Shown piece after piece: positions 39,452 through 50,568 of a stretch of 64,000 nucleotides of DNA. The stretch comes from Adineta ricciae (lineage: Eukaryota > Rotifera > Eurotatoria > Adinetida > Adinetidae). How positions within the stretch are numbered: position 1 is the first letter of the stretch; each line of letters starts with the position of its first letter. Under the pieces are notes generated by a model, which did not search any database, was not told the origin of the DNA, and was given only the letters and a program-made list of their open reading frames with translations. The DNA lies in contig CAJNOJ010000115.1 in the NCBI GenBank assembly GCA_905250025.1, positions 124,001 through 188,000 of the forward strand, read 5' to 3'. The position numbers and the translations under genes were made by a program.

Positions 39452-40360
39452 TCACATAGTTTTGTCGTACGAAAAACTATCTCGTGAAATGTTCATTTGA
39501 CCTTGCAATACCGTGATTGCATGTCCACGTAACCAAACACGTTTATTCTGTTGATCCAATTCACATTCAACATGTCCACCGCGATCACTTTTTTGATAAC
39601 CACGAAGAAGCGATTTGTTCAGCAGTTGAGACCAATAAACAGCCAGAACAGTATGCGCACTGCCCGTGACCGGATCTTCGAGAATACCATTCCATGGAGC
39701 AAAATACCGCGATACGAAATCTTCGGTCGTGTTCGTTGAGTTACTCGTTAGAATGATACCGCGTATAAATGGTTGTATCGATGGATCAAATCGAATTTCC
39801 GTTAGACTTTCCTGGGGTTTAATATCATCATTGAGAGCAGATAACTCAATCAGGAGTTTTTTTGTTCGTCTACATAATTGCGTAGCTAGTACTCGTTGTG
39901 TTACATTCAGTTTAGATTTAATTTCATCTATAATCTTAGCATTAAGTTCAATGGGTTGAGGTTCGCCTTGAGGAAAGTCCATTTGTAAGCGACCTTCTTG
40001 ATCGCATTTTTTCACTTTTAATTCGCCGACTTTTTTCGTTTCAAAGATTAGTTCATCGACCGATGAGCTTTGAAGAAATTGTTCAAACAGAATGTGAGCA
40101 GTGGCTAATGTTGCATGACCGCACAGATCGACCTCATTCGTAGGAGTAAACCATTGAAGAAAATAACGACCAGTTGAAGATGAATCATTCGCTTTGGTAA
40201 TAAATGCCGTTTCGGATATATTCATTTCAGTGGCGATGTTTTGAAAAAGTTTATCCAGTTTTGGTGAGCTCGGTACATCTTGAAATGAAGTGCAAACTCC
40301 AGCTGGATTTCCTTTGAATAATTCATGTGTAAAAGAATCAACAGTAAAGATAACAGTCAT
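39452..40360 (-). CDS. PhzF-family isomerase-like protein (PBLD-like)
   Basis: Single exon, 302 residues, start ATG at 40360. Family marks: VDSFTHELFKGNPAGVC at residues 7-23, NISETAFI with the catalytic Glu at 50, FTPTNEVDLCGHATLATAH in the first half, and DPVTGSAHTVLAVYW in the second half, matching the two-fold diaminopimelate-epimerase-like fold. Length is typical (about 280-300). The animal homologue is PBLD (phenazine biosynthesis-like domain protein), whose substrate is not firmly known, so the reaction is left open. It is head-to-head with the GatA gene, 237 bp apart. It has no introns, unlike most neighbours. Confidence 0.93.
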   Translation of the reverse strand: MTVIFTVDSFTHELFKGNPAGVCTSFQDVPSSPKLDKLFQNIATEMNISETAFITKANDSSSTGRYFLQWFTPTNEVDLCGHATLATAHILFEQFLQSSSVDELIFETKKVGELKVKKCDQEGRLQMDFPQGEPQPIELNAKIIDEIKSKLNVTQRVLATQLCRRTKKLLIELSALNDDIKPQESLTEIRFDPSIQPFIRGIILTSNSTNTTEDFVSRYFAPWNGILEDPVTGSAHTVLAVYWSQLLNKSLLRGYQKSDRGGHVECELDQQNKRVWLRGHAITVLQGQMNISRDSFSYDKTM

Positions 40361-40597
40361 GATTGAAATAGTGTGAAAATAAACGAATAGATAAATGTAT
40401 CGTTATTCATTCAATCATAGGAAAGGATGAAAATAATCCAAATATGTCCAATGGCGACACCTGAGGATGGCTTTTACGTGAAGATACACAGAAGGAAAGA
40501 TTTTGGTCATCATGTAAACCAATGATTTTTCATTCAGACTTTTTTCTCCTCTTCTCTTCCCTTCTTTCGTTTTGTTCACTCACTTTCGAATTTGTTC
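40361..40597. promoter_or_regulatory. Shared promoter region of divergent PhzF and GatA genes
   Basis: 237 bp between two divergent start codons; both promoters must lie here or overlap the genes. T/C-rich tract just upstream of the GatA ATG. No canonical TATA box picked out with confidence. Confidence 0.45.
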
Positions 40598-42559
40598 ATG
40601 AGAATGTTATCGAACAAGACATCGTCAGCTGTTCGCTCAGCTATCAATGCAATTCAACATTACAAAGTCCTCAATATTCTAACGCACGACTGTTTCGAAA
40701 CAGCACTTGAAACCGAACAAAAAATATCAACGGAAAAGAAAAGTATATATCACAGAATTCACGATGAATTCCTATCTACGCCAGTCCTACCTTCATTTGC
40801 CTTCTAGATGATTCTCCATTGCATGGACGACCGATCTTAATCAAAGATAATTTCTGTTTACGCGATACATTAACAACATGTGCTTCGAAAATGTTGGCCA
40901 ATTTTCGTCCGCCATATACAAGCACTATCGTACAACGATTAATTGATCATGGTTGTATTATTGTCGGAAAAACGAATATGGATGAATTTGCTATGGGGTA
41001 TATTGAACGTCATTTATAAAAATTTTGAACATATCCTACATTAACTCTAGATCTTCTGTTCAGAACAGCAAGTTGGGGTGCATTTGGACCGGTTGCTAAT
41101 CCGTGGAGTTTAACGAAGACTATGGCTACGAACGAGGAAACAAGTAAAACGGTTTTGCATATAGCCGGAGGAAGTTCAGGAGGAAGCGCGGCTGCTGTTG
41201 GAGCAAATTTTGTATCTATGTATGAACAGAATTGATAGGCTTGAAAAAAGAGTATCTCATTTGCTTTCATCGATCATATTATTTCAGAGCAGTTGGCTCA
41301 GATACAGGTGGTTCCATACGAAATCCAGCTGCAAGATGTGGCTGTTATGGATTTAAACCTTCCTATGGTTTGCTTTCTCGGCATGGTTTAGTTACCTTAG
41401 TTAATTCATTCGATGCGCCTGGTTTTTTCGCTAGAAATATTGATGATCTAATCTATGCAACGAGTAAGTTCTATAGTGAATTTCTGCTGACAATTTTCAT
41501 GGAGATTGTCTCAAAATTTTAGATGCTGTTGCTGGTTCCGACGGTGCTGACGCGACTCTATCATCAAAACCATTCCAAGCACTGAAAACATCATCAGAAT
41601 CATCAAAAGAAAAGAAAAGAATTGTCATAGGACTGCCGGATGTAAGTACTCTATCTTCGTATTTATTAATCATTTGCAGAGCAATTGATAGGATTATGAT
41701 ATTCGCGCCTTATCAACGGAATATCGCTCATGCTGGCAAGATCTCGTGCATCAGTTGACTGAAACAGGCGAATTTCTATTCCGAAGAGTTCAAATACCAC
41801 ACAAACCGTACGCTAATGCGGCTTATACAATTCTAAGTTCGTCGGAAATAGCTTCGAACATGGCTCGATACGATGGAATTCGATATGGTAGAATATTCGT
41901 TGAATTCGGACTTGAAAAGTTTCCCGTTTGAACATTACAGGTCACCATACCAAAAATATTGATGAGAGTAAAGATACCTATGAGACAATTTTGAAAAAAA
42001 CACGTGATGAAAGCTTTGGTGAACGAGTTCGCGGTCGCATTCTTGCTGGAAACTATTATTTACTTGAAGAGTGAGTGAGAATCAGTTATTTATTGTTTAG
42101 GTTGTGAAAAGAATATGTTGTGTTTCATTAGAAACTATGAGAAATATTTCGTTCAAAGTCAACGTGTTCGACGTGCCATTGCTAATGACTATAGAAAGTT
42201 ATTTGAAGAAGATAAAATCGATTGTCTATTAACACCAGTTGTCTCTGATGATCCAATAACATTGGCTGAATATGAACAATCAAATGAAATCTTTAGCGAT
42301 AACGATGGCTTTACAGTCGATGCCAACCTAGCTGGTAAATAATCTTTGTAACATTCGAAGTAACTCTGAATGAAAACGACGAATCTTTTTATTAGGTTTA
42401 CCGGCACTTAGCTTTCCAGTTCGAATATCGAGTAAAGGCTTTCCGATTGGTCTACAAATCATTGGTCCATTCATGCAAGATCAAGCGCTTCTTTCCATAG
42501 CTCAGCGTATCTGTTCAACATATCATTTTCCTTTTCTTGATCTCAGTACTCAAGTGTAG
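40598..42559 (+). CDS. QRSL1: Mitochondrial glutamyl-tRNA(Gln) amidotransferase subunit A
   Basis: Nine exons: 40598-40742, 40808-40997, 41064-41219, 41288-41463, 41523-41641, 41692-41887, 41941-42070, 42132-42334, 42396-42559; 492 residues, all phases close. Amidase-signature family: the catalytic Lys is in [10 protein letters not shown], the cis-Ser in [13 protein letters not shown] and the Ser nucleophile in [31 protein letters not shown] and [21 protein letters not shown] are the GatA-specific blocks that separate it from generic amidases and FAAH. It is the amidase subunit of GatCAB, which converts Glu-tRNA(Gln) to Gln-tRNA(Gln) in mitochondria. The N-terminus has no long presequence; the second ATG at 40604 is an alternative start. 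The third intron's acceptor was chosen at 41063 because it restores [14 protein letters not shown]. Confidence 0.94.
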
Positions 42560-42585
42560 AATCTGTTGTTTTTTTTTGGCAAAGC

Positions 42586-42591
42586 AATAAA
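42586..42591 (+). terminator. AATAAA polyadenylation signal (GatA)
   Basis: Canonical hexamer 27 bp after the stop; the convergent D8C gene ends at 42698. Confidence 0.6.
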
Positions 42592-42697
42592 ACGAAAGAA
42601 ACAAATGAACACAACGTAATAATTAGCTTGAAAAGTGTATGTGTTTTTCATTGTTAGTGAGATCTTTGGCGCGATGAATCATCAAAATTAAATCTGA

Positions 42698-43637
42698 TCA
42701 TGTGGTACAATAACGCCCATTACACAAATCCACAGGCGGTAATAGATAGATGAAAAAGCCATTGCAATTCATAACTTCTATTTGTCTTTCAATTAAAACG
42801 ACACTTTGATAAACGCTAAAACATATTGTTGCGTTCATTGAAGTTCCTGGCGTTGTCGGCATTGTACCGTTGAACCAACCTACTACATATGCGCCACATG
42901 CAGGTGGAGCAGGTGATAATAGAGGAATTGTGGTACCGCCAGCGCCAACGAACCGTATCCACGACCCATGAGTAGTTGCATTGAATATTTCTGACTGATC
43001 GCAAACGCCGTAAACTGTGGTCTGAGTGACACTTCGTGTGGGATCATTAATAGTTGTGTACGATGAACAGGGCAAACCAGTTTGACTCCCTATACTCACT
43101 GTACTTCCCATATATGACGACGCTACCGTTGATACTAAAACAGGAGCGCGGAGACGTATAACACGAAACCAAAGAAGAAAAGGTACTGACATGAACTTGT
43201 GTTACTGTTTTCTGATGATGAACTATTTTCACGAGAATTAACAGTGCCAATGATAACTCCGATAGTTATTGCTACCACAATGATAATTAAAACAATAATG
43301 ATAAACGTAATAATTAGAGCTCGAGTGCTACAAAATATAGTTTCAGTCTCGTCGAATGATCTAAAGATAGCCCAGAGTTGAAGTTCTATTAATCGATCTG
43401 TTCTTACTCATCTATGGAAATGTCGCGTATTGAAGAACTCCCAGTTCGTTCTTCAGAACTGAATATTTGTGGCTCAATTGCTGTTGAAGCTTGACCCTTC
43501 GGATATTCAAATGCTTGTTGTTTACTATAGCGTGCATTATAATAAAATCGAACGATTTTATTCATCGGTGCACGCTTTTGAGTCGTTCCTTGTTGAGTAG
43601 ATGGATGACGAACGTCAAAGTTTTTGATAGCATTCAT
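42698..43637 (-). CDS. Type II single-pass membrane protein with a D8C (uromodulin/GP2/OIT3-type) ectodomain
   Basis: Exons in transcript order: 43637-43408, 43360-43191, 43134-42698; 278 residues; phases close. There is no signal peptide. The first ~90 residues are polar and basic (cytoplasmic), followed by a strongly hydrophobic helix (ALIITFIIIVLIIIVVAITI, about residues 91-114) and a Ser/Asn-rich stalk. The Cys-rich domain (about residues 156-276) has P-C-S-S-Y opening, N-D-P-T-R-S, V-C-D-Q, W-I-R-F-V-G-A-G, C-G-A-Y-V-V-G-W-F-N-G and a terminal G-R-Y-C. This order matches the D8C domain of uromodulin, GP2 and OIT3, which are secreted or GPI-linked; a D8C domain on a type II anchor is unusual. 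N-glycosylation sites NATT and NGT are present. Function unknown; possibly a surface lectin-like receptor (inference). Confidence 0.82.
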
Positions 43638-44969
43638 TCTTTCAATCTTATTTCTTCCTATTTGTGTACGATGCGCATGTACTTATATACATTGTAAACT
43701 GCATGTATTGAATTGAGTGAAAACCTATACAAGACTGTGTTATTAAAATGCTCTTTGATGAATTCGGCTCTTGATTTCGTATGATTTATTGTATTTTTAG
43801 CAATGCCTCTCAATGTTCGTGTTTACAATAATCCACTGTGCATATAAAGCAACAATGTGATAGAACATATGTTAATGGAAAAATATGTAAATATTGTTGG
43901 TAATTTCGACAACTGTGCTAAACAAAAATCAAGACGCACATCGTTTTTGAGAAACATGTTCTGAATGTGTGCAATGTCATAAACATCTGTACTGTAAGTT
44001 CTTCAAAAAAATTCGAGACTCGACGAAAGCCTTATGTTATGAATGATGATTCATACAATAATAATATTGTCAACAGAACACATGATTGTAAAATCGGTCA
44101 ATAACGTCCCACACGTTGTCATTTTCGTTAACAGATGTATGATCATATAGAATTTTTATCATTATAAAAATACTTGATGGAGAGAATAAATATCAAACAG
44201 GTTAGAGACTTGTTAAAAATGAAACAATGTAAATTTGATTTGCATTTTCTGTATTTTTTGTATAAAGATTTCAATTCCGTTGATTGATCGTATTGGATTA
44301 TTGATAGACAAATGTCAATATTTTTGCACGGACTATGTTCAATTTCGTTTTCCTGCCTGCCGTGATCATTGACCTGTAGATAAAAATTATGTAATCAGAC
44401 TCAAATCCCAAGAACTTTTAACTTGATCCTAAATCAGCTGACTTTACTATGATATTTCCAGTCCTCAACGTCTTCTCCTGCTATAGACTACCATCAACAA
44501 TGCTTATTGTACTGTGATAATCACAAATCTATATATAGTGAATAATCGAATATCGACATATTCGACATTAGTGTAAATTGATAAACTTTGCGAATTGTTT
44601 TTATTCAAGAAACTTCTTTTGTATTTTGAAACACTTCATAATAAAGTTTGTTTTACAGTGTAGAGAAAGATACGGTGTGCATTATCATCATGATCATCAT
44701 CAACAACAACAACGGTATCTTTCGAAATATGTGTGATGGCCGTGGTCTTTTTCGTTTTTTTTCTTCTTCTCTCCTCTCTCTCTCTCTATAAAATATTAAA
44801 AAAAAACGTTGGTGGGCCGAACAAGAAAAGGTTATCTAACATAGATGTAATGTGATGCGCAACAGATTATTATATACATCACTCGTTTTTTCTTCGTTAT
44901 AGTTGTGTGATTCAGCAGTGAAAGCAAAAAACTAACCACATATATTAACTCTTCTTTGGATATTCAACA
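43638..44969. other. Gene-free divergent intergenic region
   Basis: 1.3 kb between divergent D8C and coactosin genes. No open frame of note. Contains a CT-rich microsatellite at 44761-44787 directly followed by a TATAAAA-like stretch at 44786-44793, about 180 bp upstream of the coactosin start. Confidence 0.5.
44761..44793 (+). promoter_or_regulatory. CT microsatellite abutting TATA-like box upstream of coactosin
   Basis: A TTC/CT-rich run ends in CTATAAAAT. The TATAAAA lies in the right orientation for the plus-strand coactosin gene; its 180-bp distance to the ATG leaves room for a short leader. Functional role is inferred from position only. Confidence 0.35.
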
Positions 44970-45560
44970 ATGGCAGGAGCAAAGCGATCCGTAGATTTAA
45001 GTAGTGCAGACATTCAACAAGCATGGCAAGATGTTAGAAATGATGGTGCAGATACGAATTGGTATAGAAAAATCGAAAACAAGTCTTGAGAAAAGAAAGG
45101 TATTTACTTATTGTATCATTTAGGATTTTATTGACGTATGCTGATAATGGTGACGTGGTACTTAGTGGCAAAGGTACAGGTGGTTTGACGGAAATGAAAG
45201 AACAGATGAACAGCAATCAAGTTTATTTTGGCGTAGTACGTGTCCGAGCTGTTGACGATCATGGAAGTAAACGTGCAAAATTTGTTTTTATTACATATGT
45301 TGGTGCAGGTGTCGTAAGTATTGTTTTTGACTTGAATTCGAAAGAACAAGTTTCTGTGAAATATGCCTTTCGAGCGTTTTCAGCCTGCCATACGCCGTGC
45401 TCGTGTGTCAACGCATAAACCTGAATTCGAAAGATTGTTCAATGGTTATCACATCCAAGTCTATGCGAATTCTGAAGACGATCTGTCAGAAGATGCAATC
45501 ACATCATCATTACAGGCATGCGCTGGTGCACATAAACCACAAGCCTATGAATTCTCCTAA
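44970..45560 (+). CDS. COTL1: Coactosin-like actin-binding protein (ADF-H domain)
   Basis: Exons 44970-45061, 45124-45313 and 45384-45560; 152 residues; phases close. One ADF-homology domain fills most of the chain: DIQQAWQDVRNDGADTNW, LLTYADNGDVVLSGKGTGG, KRAKFVFITYVGAGV and the helix FERLFNGYHIQVYANSEDDL. The KR-[AS]-KF-x-F-I-T-[YW]-[VI]-G pattern is diagnostic of coactosin rather than cofilin, and length is close to vertebrate COTL1 (142). It binds F-actin without severing it. The C-terminal tail is longer than in vertebrates. The 3' UTR starts with a (TTC)n tract and has AATAAA at 45695. Confidence 0.9.
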
Positions 45561-45581
45561 GTTCTATGCCTTATTAGTTTC

Positions 45582-45606
45582 TTTTTCTTCTTCTTCTTCT
45601 TCTTCT
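45582..45606 (+). repeat. (TTC)n microsatellite in the coactosin 3' UTR
   Basis: Eight consecutive TTC-type triplets starting 22 bp after the coactosin stop codon. Confidence 0.8.
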
Positions 45607-45694
45607 ATTGATTTGGCTGTTGACGTCTTTGTTACACATTGATATTTTCGTATATGTAACAGATCAATCGATTTTTTGACAATTATAATAGAAA

Positions 45695-45700
45695 AATAAA
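45695..45700 (+). terminator. AATAAA polyadenylation signal (coactosin)
   Basis: Canonical hexamer 135 bp after the stop. The following ~285 bp up to the FNIP start contain no gene. Confidence 0.55.
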
Positions 45701-45985
45701 ATCAATATTTCATTGATAAAACTTGTTTGAATTTTCTCTTGGTCATCTACCTATGAGTAGAATAAACGTGTTATCGCAGTGTATTATCCATCAGATGCTT
45801 TCAGATATTTACAGATGGCGTTATATGTCAATTCAGTTTTTCTATATCGTTATTTATTGGAACGCAGGAAAGTACAATAAAAACACGAGTTGAAGAATCG
45901 TGATGCAGTCAATCACGTTTCGTTCCGAATTTAAATTGTGCGATGTAAAGAATTTTCCTAGTTCCGTCGCGAATCTTCAGAGAAA

Positions 45986-48900
45986 ATGGCTTCATTCATA
46001 AGTCGTGTTTTTGGAAAAACGACCTCGTCATCGTCGTCGAAAAAGAATGCTACGCCAAGTATTAATTCTCCAATACAATTATCGAATTCCACAGCTCCTA
46101 TAGCTCTTCTTGATCTTCCGTACGTTGATTAAATCTTCTCTTGGAATCTACTATTCAGTCAATTTTCGTTTTTCGTAAACTAGACAATGGGTGCCGCCAG
46201 AATTCAATCGCGATAGTATTCGTCTTCTGGTTTTCTTCGACAGTGATGATACTGGTTTGCAAATTATATTCGATTCAAAAACGCTACGTATCGTTCCACC
46301 AATTGATAATGAGAATTCAGGTGCTAGGACATCAACAACAGTGAATCCGTACGCAACAGCATCCGGGATTTCATCAACAATGGTGAGAATGAAATTTATT
46401 TGACATTTCTTGGCATATCTCATGTCTTGATTACCAACTTGTAGAACTCAGCAAGTAAACCTCCAGCAGGTCCAGGTGGTGCTCGTGCGCGTCCCGCTAT
46501 AACGCGGTTCACTCATAAAGGGAAACAATATGAAGTAAATTAGGCATTAATCGTTTTGATCGTTCTCATTCGTTTCATTTTAGCTATTGAAAGCGTCCAA
46601 TGATACACGTAGCTATGCTGACTACATATTCGGCACTATGCCATTACTACATAAAGGTACTGGAATGAAAATTCACACAAGCAAGTAAGTTTCGTTTTAA
46701 ATACTGTTCTGCATATTAGAATCGAAATTTCATTTATAGATCACCGCTACAAATCATGATGAGTCGAGTATTTGCTATGAAAGCAGCTGACCGGTAATCG
46801 ATGGGTTTGGCTACAAATCTTACGGTCTAAGTCATTTTTCTGCTTGATTTTTTTCAGTCCTGATACACTGGCCAATATAAGTGTTACATCTGAACCAGAT
46901 TCAGCACCAGTCAATCCTCTAAATCCATTCATATTGCCAGGTTTTGGCCGATCATGTACGAGATTGAATATCTTCGACTGTTTCTTTCTATTCTTATTGG
47001 TATTGACATTTTAGCCAGTTCGGGTGTCAGTGTTGCTTCGTCGACTATATCAAGCATTGATGTTCTCGGTGAAGATCTAACAGCTCAGAAATTCGGTCGA
47101 CTGTATCGTCGATGGCTAAAATTCACTAATCGAACTATGAAACAACATCCTCGACAAGTAATCAGAGATTATCATTATATAAAACGATCTGTTCGTTTCT
47201 AGCCTGGTCGTCGTCACCGTCGATGTATCGGTGCAGCATTTATGGTTATGTTTCATCCTGATGATACAGCTAAATACAAGTAAGATCTGAGTTTTCTTCA
47301 TAAAAAAGAATTCTTCAATTGATCAGTGATTTGTTAATAGGCATTTCGAAGAATTTTTCTGTACACATGCACCATTGATTGAGAATCATTTTCAAAAGAT
47401 AATGGCAACAGCAGAAGCGAATATTCACGATAGAAATGCGGTAGCTGCTGCTCTGCTGGAAGTACGATCATGAAACAATGTACTTACAGTCTCAATGTAG
47501 TCAAATGTTCTTTTTCTAGAAACTATTCGTTTTTCGAGATGATATCCACACACTATATACACGTCCTCGTCTACTATACCCAGCGTGGTATATGTTAACA
47601 CAGGAGCAGCTGACGATGAGTAAACGACGTGCGTTAGCTCAACAATTGTGCTCAATTATTGATCTATTCACGACACCAAAATATGGCGAGTAAGTTTAAC
47701 TAGGCTCCCGAGAATATTTACAATTAAACATACAAGAGAATTTCTTCTTTGTTAGCTTTCTCAATTGTGTCCTATCAGCGGTGCTTAGCTATCAATTATC
47801 CTGGTTATCTACAGTTTCGCCATCACTTACTAAATCAAAACAACAAGTTTCATTCAAAGCCAAAGCAGATTATGTAAATAAAAGAGACAACGTCCTCTCG
47901 GCTGATGCATTGTCCCATCTTTCTTTTTCCTCTCTAGGTTCATTCATTACAAAATTTTCTTCAGTACAGCCCTTTATGGGGACAGTTGATGTAAGCAATC
48001 GTTTATTATATAACATTCAACGAATACTCTTGTCTATTTAGAGACCTTTTCAGCGCCTATAGTCAACCTCCATACATTTGTCGAACAGTTCTCGTCGGTA
48101 GTGATTCATCATTACTCACTCGTTTAATTTATCTATTGAGTTTTTTCATACGTCCAAGCTACTTGACATATACAATCCCGAATAGCAATTTATCCGATCA
48201 TCATGACGAACAAAATCGTTCTTATAAGAAAATCCGTTTGTACATCGATGAATTGATTGCTGAGTCAACCCAGATTCAAGACATTGAACCATATTCACCT
48301 GTGCACAGTATTCATGATGAGACTGAGGAGCAAAACTTCGAAGATGATATTGATATTTTATCCGGTGATGAGTCTGCACATGACAATAATACAACAACAA
48401 CTACGAATCAAACAACATCACTTGCTGAACCGAAGGAATTTTATCAATTAACATTTACATCTGATGATCTTGAAAGTACTAGTGTCGATGAACATGAAAT
48501 ATCACTACTGTTGGATTCATTAGTAATGCATATCGATCAAATCATTATCAATGAATCTCGTGCAAAACTTCAGTAGGAACATTCGGCTTGTTTTGTTTTC
48601 CATTGTAAATTTCTGTTCGAATCTTTCTCAGATCACCTGTCAATTCGGTTGGCACAGTTCGCGTGACAACGGCCTCTCCCGTTAAACCAATTGTGAATTC
48701 TCCACCGTCGAAAATCCTAATGTCTCTTCCATTATTTGAACCTAATCATCTTGGTCATGAACCTATACATATTAACAATGATTATCACATAGATTTAGCT
48801 TTATCGTTGATATCATCAGTCAGTAAATCCTATTCACCTGATTTCATACTACAAGCAATTGAAACATCTCATGTAAATGATATTATACATTCGATATGCA

Positions 48901-50332
48901 CTCAGCATGCATCTGATATATCAGAAACGGGTGGTTTATTCCTCGATGGTGAGCAAATCGATACTTCAATAACAATATTAATCAATATCGATGATTTAAC
49001 CGTCAATCTCTATTCCAGTAAACATAATGATGTCGCTCGACGACAAGAACGTACGACATTGATTCAGCCGTTGATTGATAACGCGCATTTAGCTAAACAA
49101 TTACTACCAGCTGATTTCGTTCTTTTGAATATGGAAGACAGTTTACAAGAAATTTATTTTCAAGCTCTAGCAATTCTGAAATATATGAAAGCAAATAATA
49201 ACTCGGTAAGGTCATTCACATATTTTCATATGAACTCTACTCGCAATAACAAGCTGGACTGATTTTGAATATAAATAAAACCAAAACGATGGTTTTTGCA
49301 GACAGGAATATCGACAACAGTATACAAATAGCAGGAAGCACCATAGAAAACGTAGGAGTTTGAATATCTAGGCAGATTGCTGACGTGGGACAATAACTGT
49401 TCAGAGGAAATAAAAAGGAGAACAGGAAAAGCGACAGGTTCAATGGCTTCTCTGAAACACATATGGAATAGCAAGAAATTGAGGATAGAAAACAAGCTAA
49501 GAGTTCTAAATACATGTGTTTTCAGCGTCCTATTATACGCATCAGAGACTTGGACTCTAAAAGAAGCAGACAGGAAAAAATTACTGGTTTTTGAATTGAA
49601 ATGTTACCGACGAATCCTAAAAATAGATTGGCAAGATATGGTACGAAACGAAGATATCCGAAAAGGATATCAAGAGAAGAGAAAACTCAGGTTATTCGGC
49701 CACATCTGTAGAATGGACGATAGTATATTACTAAAACATGTAGTATTTGGTAGAATAAAGGGCAAGTCTCGGCGAGGGCGTCAATGTAGAGAGTGGCTGA
49801 TGACATAACAGAGTGGTTTCGACGCAGTGGACAGGATCTGTTCCATCTTGCGCGCAAGACCGACAAGCGTGGAAAAATCTGATCCCGTAAAATGGTTGGC
49901 TCCAACGGGCGCTAAGCCTATGGGAGATGATGATATACTCGCAATGTGATGAATCATAGAAAAAAGACGTTGAAAACAGATGCCAGCTTGTGTTCGATCG
50001 TGATTATATCGACAAATTGATTCTGTATTTAGGCGTACAGTCAAGAAAGTGTCAGTTCTTTCGGTGATTCAGCGTCAACAACCAGTATGGCTAGTGGTGA
50101 TACCGATGACAAGAATAGTCGAGCAACAGGTCACACAATCACGGACTTGTCTCCTCAACCATTAACAAATCCATCCATGACAAGCGAATCACTATATGCA
50201 ACAGCTATTGATAATAGTTCTGAATTGGTACAAAACGTTCTGCGAAGATTTCAACTGCAACGATCGGATTATATGTTTCTGAAGAACATCTTGCGAGTTC
50301 TTGAAACTGAACAATTGCAAGTGATTGACTGA
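45986..50332 (+). CDS. Folliculin-interacting protein (FNIP1/FNIP2 homologue)
   Basis: Fifteen exons, phases closing to 920 residues: 45986-46119, 46184-46382, 46445-46534, 46584-46684, 46740-46793, 46858-46955, 47015-47157, 47203-47279, 47341-47461, 47520-47689, 47756-47873, 47938-47990, 48042-48572, 48632-49205, 50033-50332. Recognition blocks: PEFNRDSIRLLVFFDSDD near the N-terminus, DYIFGTMPLLHKGTGMKIH, SPLQIMMSRVF, the longin/DENN regions with HFEEFFCTHAPLIENHF and LYTRPRLLYPAWYML, then QYSPLWGQLIDLFSAYSQPP and RTVLVGSDSSLLTRLIYLLS, and LLNMEDSLQEIYF. FNIP pairs with folliculin at lysosomes, acts as GAP for RagC/D in nutrient signalling and is an AMPK and Hsp90 partner. The last intron (49206-50032, 827 bp) is more than ten times the gene's usual 45-66 bp because a LINE fragment sits in it. 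The final exon shows weak resemblance only; the phase supports it. Confidence 0.9.
49229..49985 (+). mobile_element. 5'-truncated, decayed LINE (non-LTR retrotransposon) fragment in FNIP intron 14
   Basis: Reads as the C-terminal part of a LINE reverse transcriptase in the sense direction: QAGLILNINKTKTMVF, then EYLGRLLTWDNNC, LRVLNTCVFSVLLYASETWTL, ELKCYRRILKIDW and KLRLFGHICRMDDSILLKHV, then RRGRQCREW. The reading frame shifts at about 49355 (single-base change before EFEYLG), again at about 49800 and near 49855, so it is dead. The outer boundaries are approximate; I see no poly(A) tail or target-site duplication. It belongs to the large RTE/CR1-like class of endonuclease LINEs by this region; clade not assigned. 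It explains the abnormal length of this intron. Confidence 0.8.
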
Positions 50333-50568
50333 AGAAAGCTTTGAGAAAAAACCTTGAAATACCATTTTTCGTTATTTCTTTTATATAATCAACATAGTTT
50401 TTGTACTCAGGATAGTTTGTGGATGTAAAATATATTTTAAAACATTGAACATCAAAGCTCAATGATATACAAGAGAAAAACAGAAGTTTTTTCTTCTATC
50501 AGATGACGAATCCGTTTTGCCTTAATGAATTCTATTTGACAAAGACGATTTATCAATCAACACAATCA
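50333..50568. other. FNIP 3' flank up to the fold-back element
   Basis: Short AT-rich stretch holding the FNIP 3' UTR. No canonical AATAAA seen; the AT-rich stretch around 50430 may serve. Its last 9 bases are the left copy of the target-site duplication of the fold-back element. Confidence 0.4.
50560..50568. repeat. Left target-site duplication of the fold-back element
   Basis: ACACAATCA, identical to 50954-50962 immediately after the element. Confidence 0.9.

Noticed and set aside
43404..43637. Open frame of 77 codons as a complete small protein
   Set aside because: Its end coincides with a splice donor (GATGA/GTAAGA); splicing extends it into the transmembrane and D8C exons with matching phase.
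44761..44793. Definite core promoter of coactosin
   Set aside because: A TATA-like string next to a microsatellite in AT-rich DNA is easily due to chance; kept only as a low-confidence feature.
49206..50032. LINE reading frame as an extra FNIP exon
   Set aside because: It contains frameshifts and stops, and the flanking FNIP exons join in phase across it, so it is treated as intronic.
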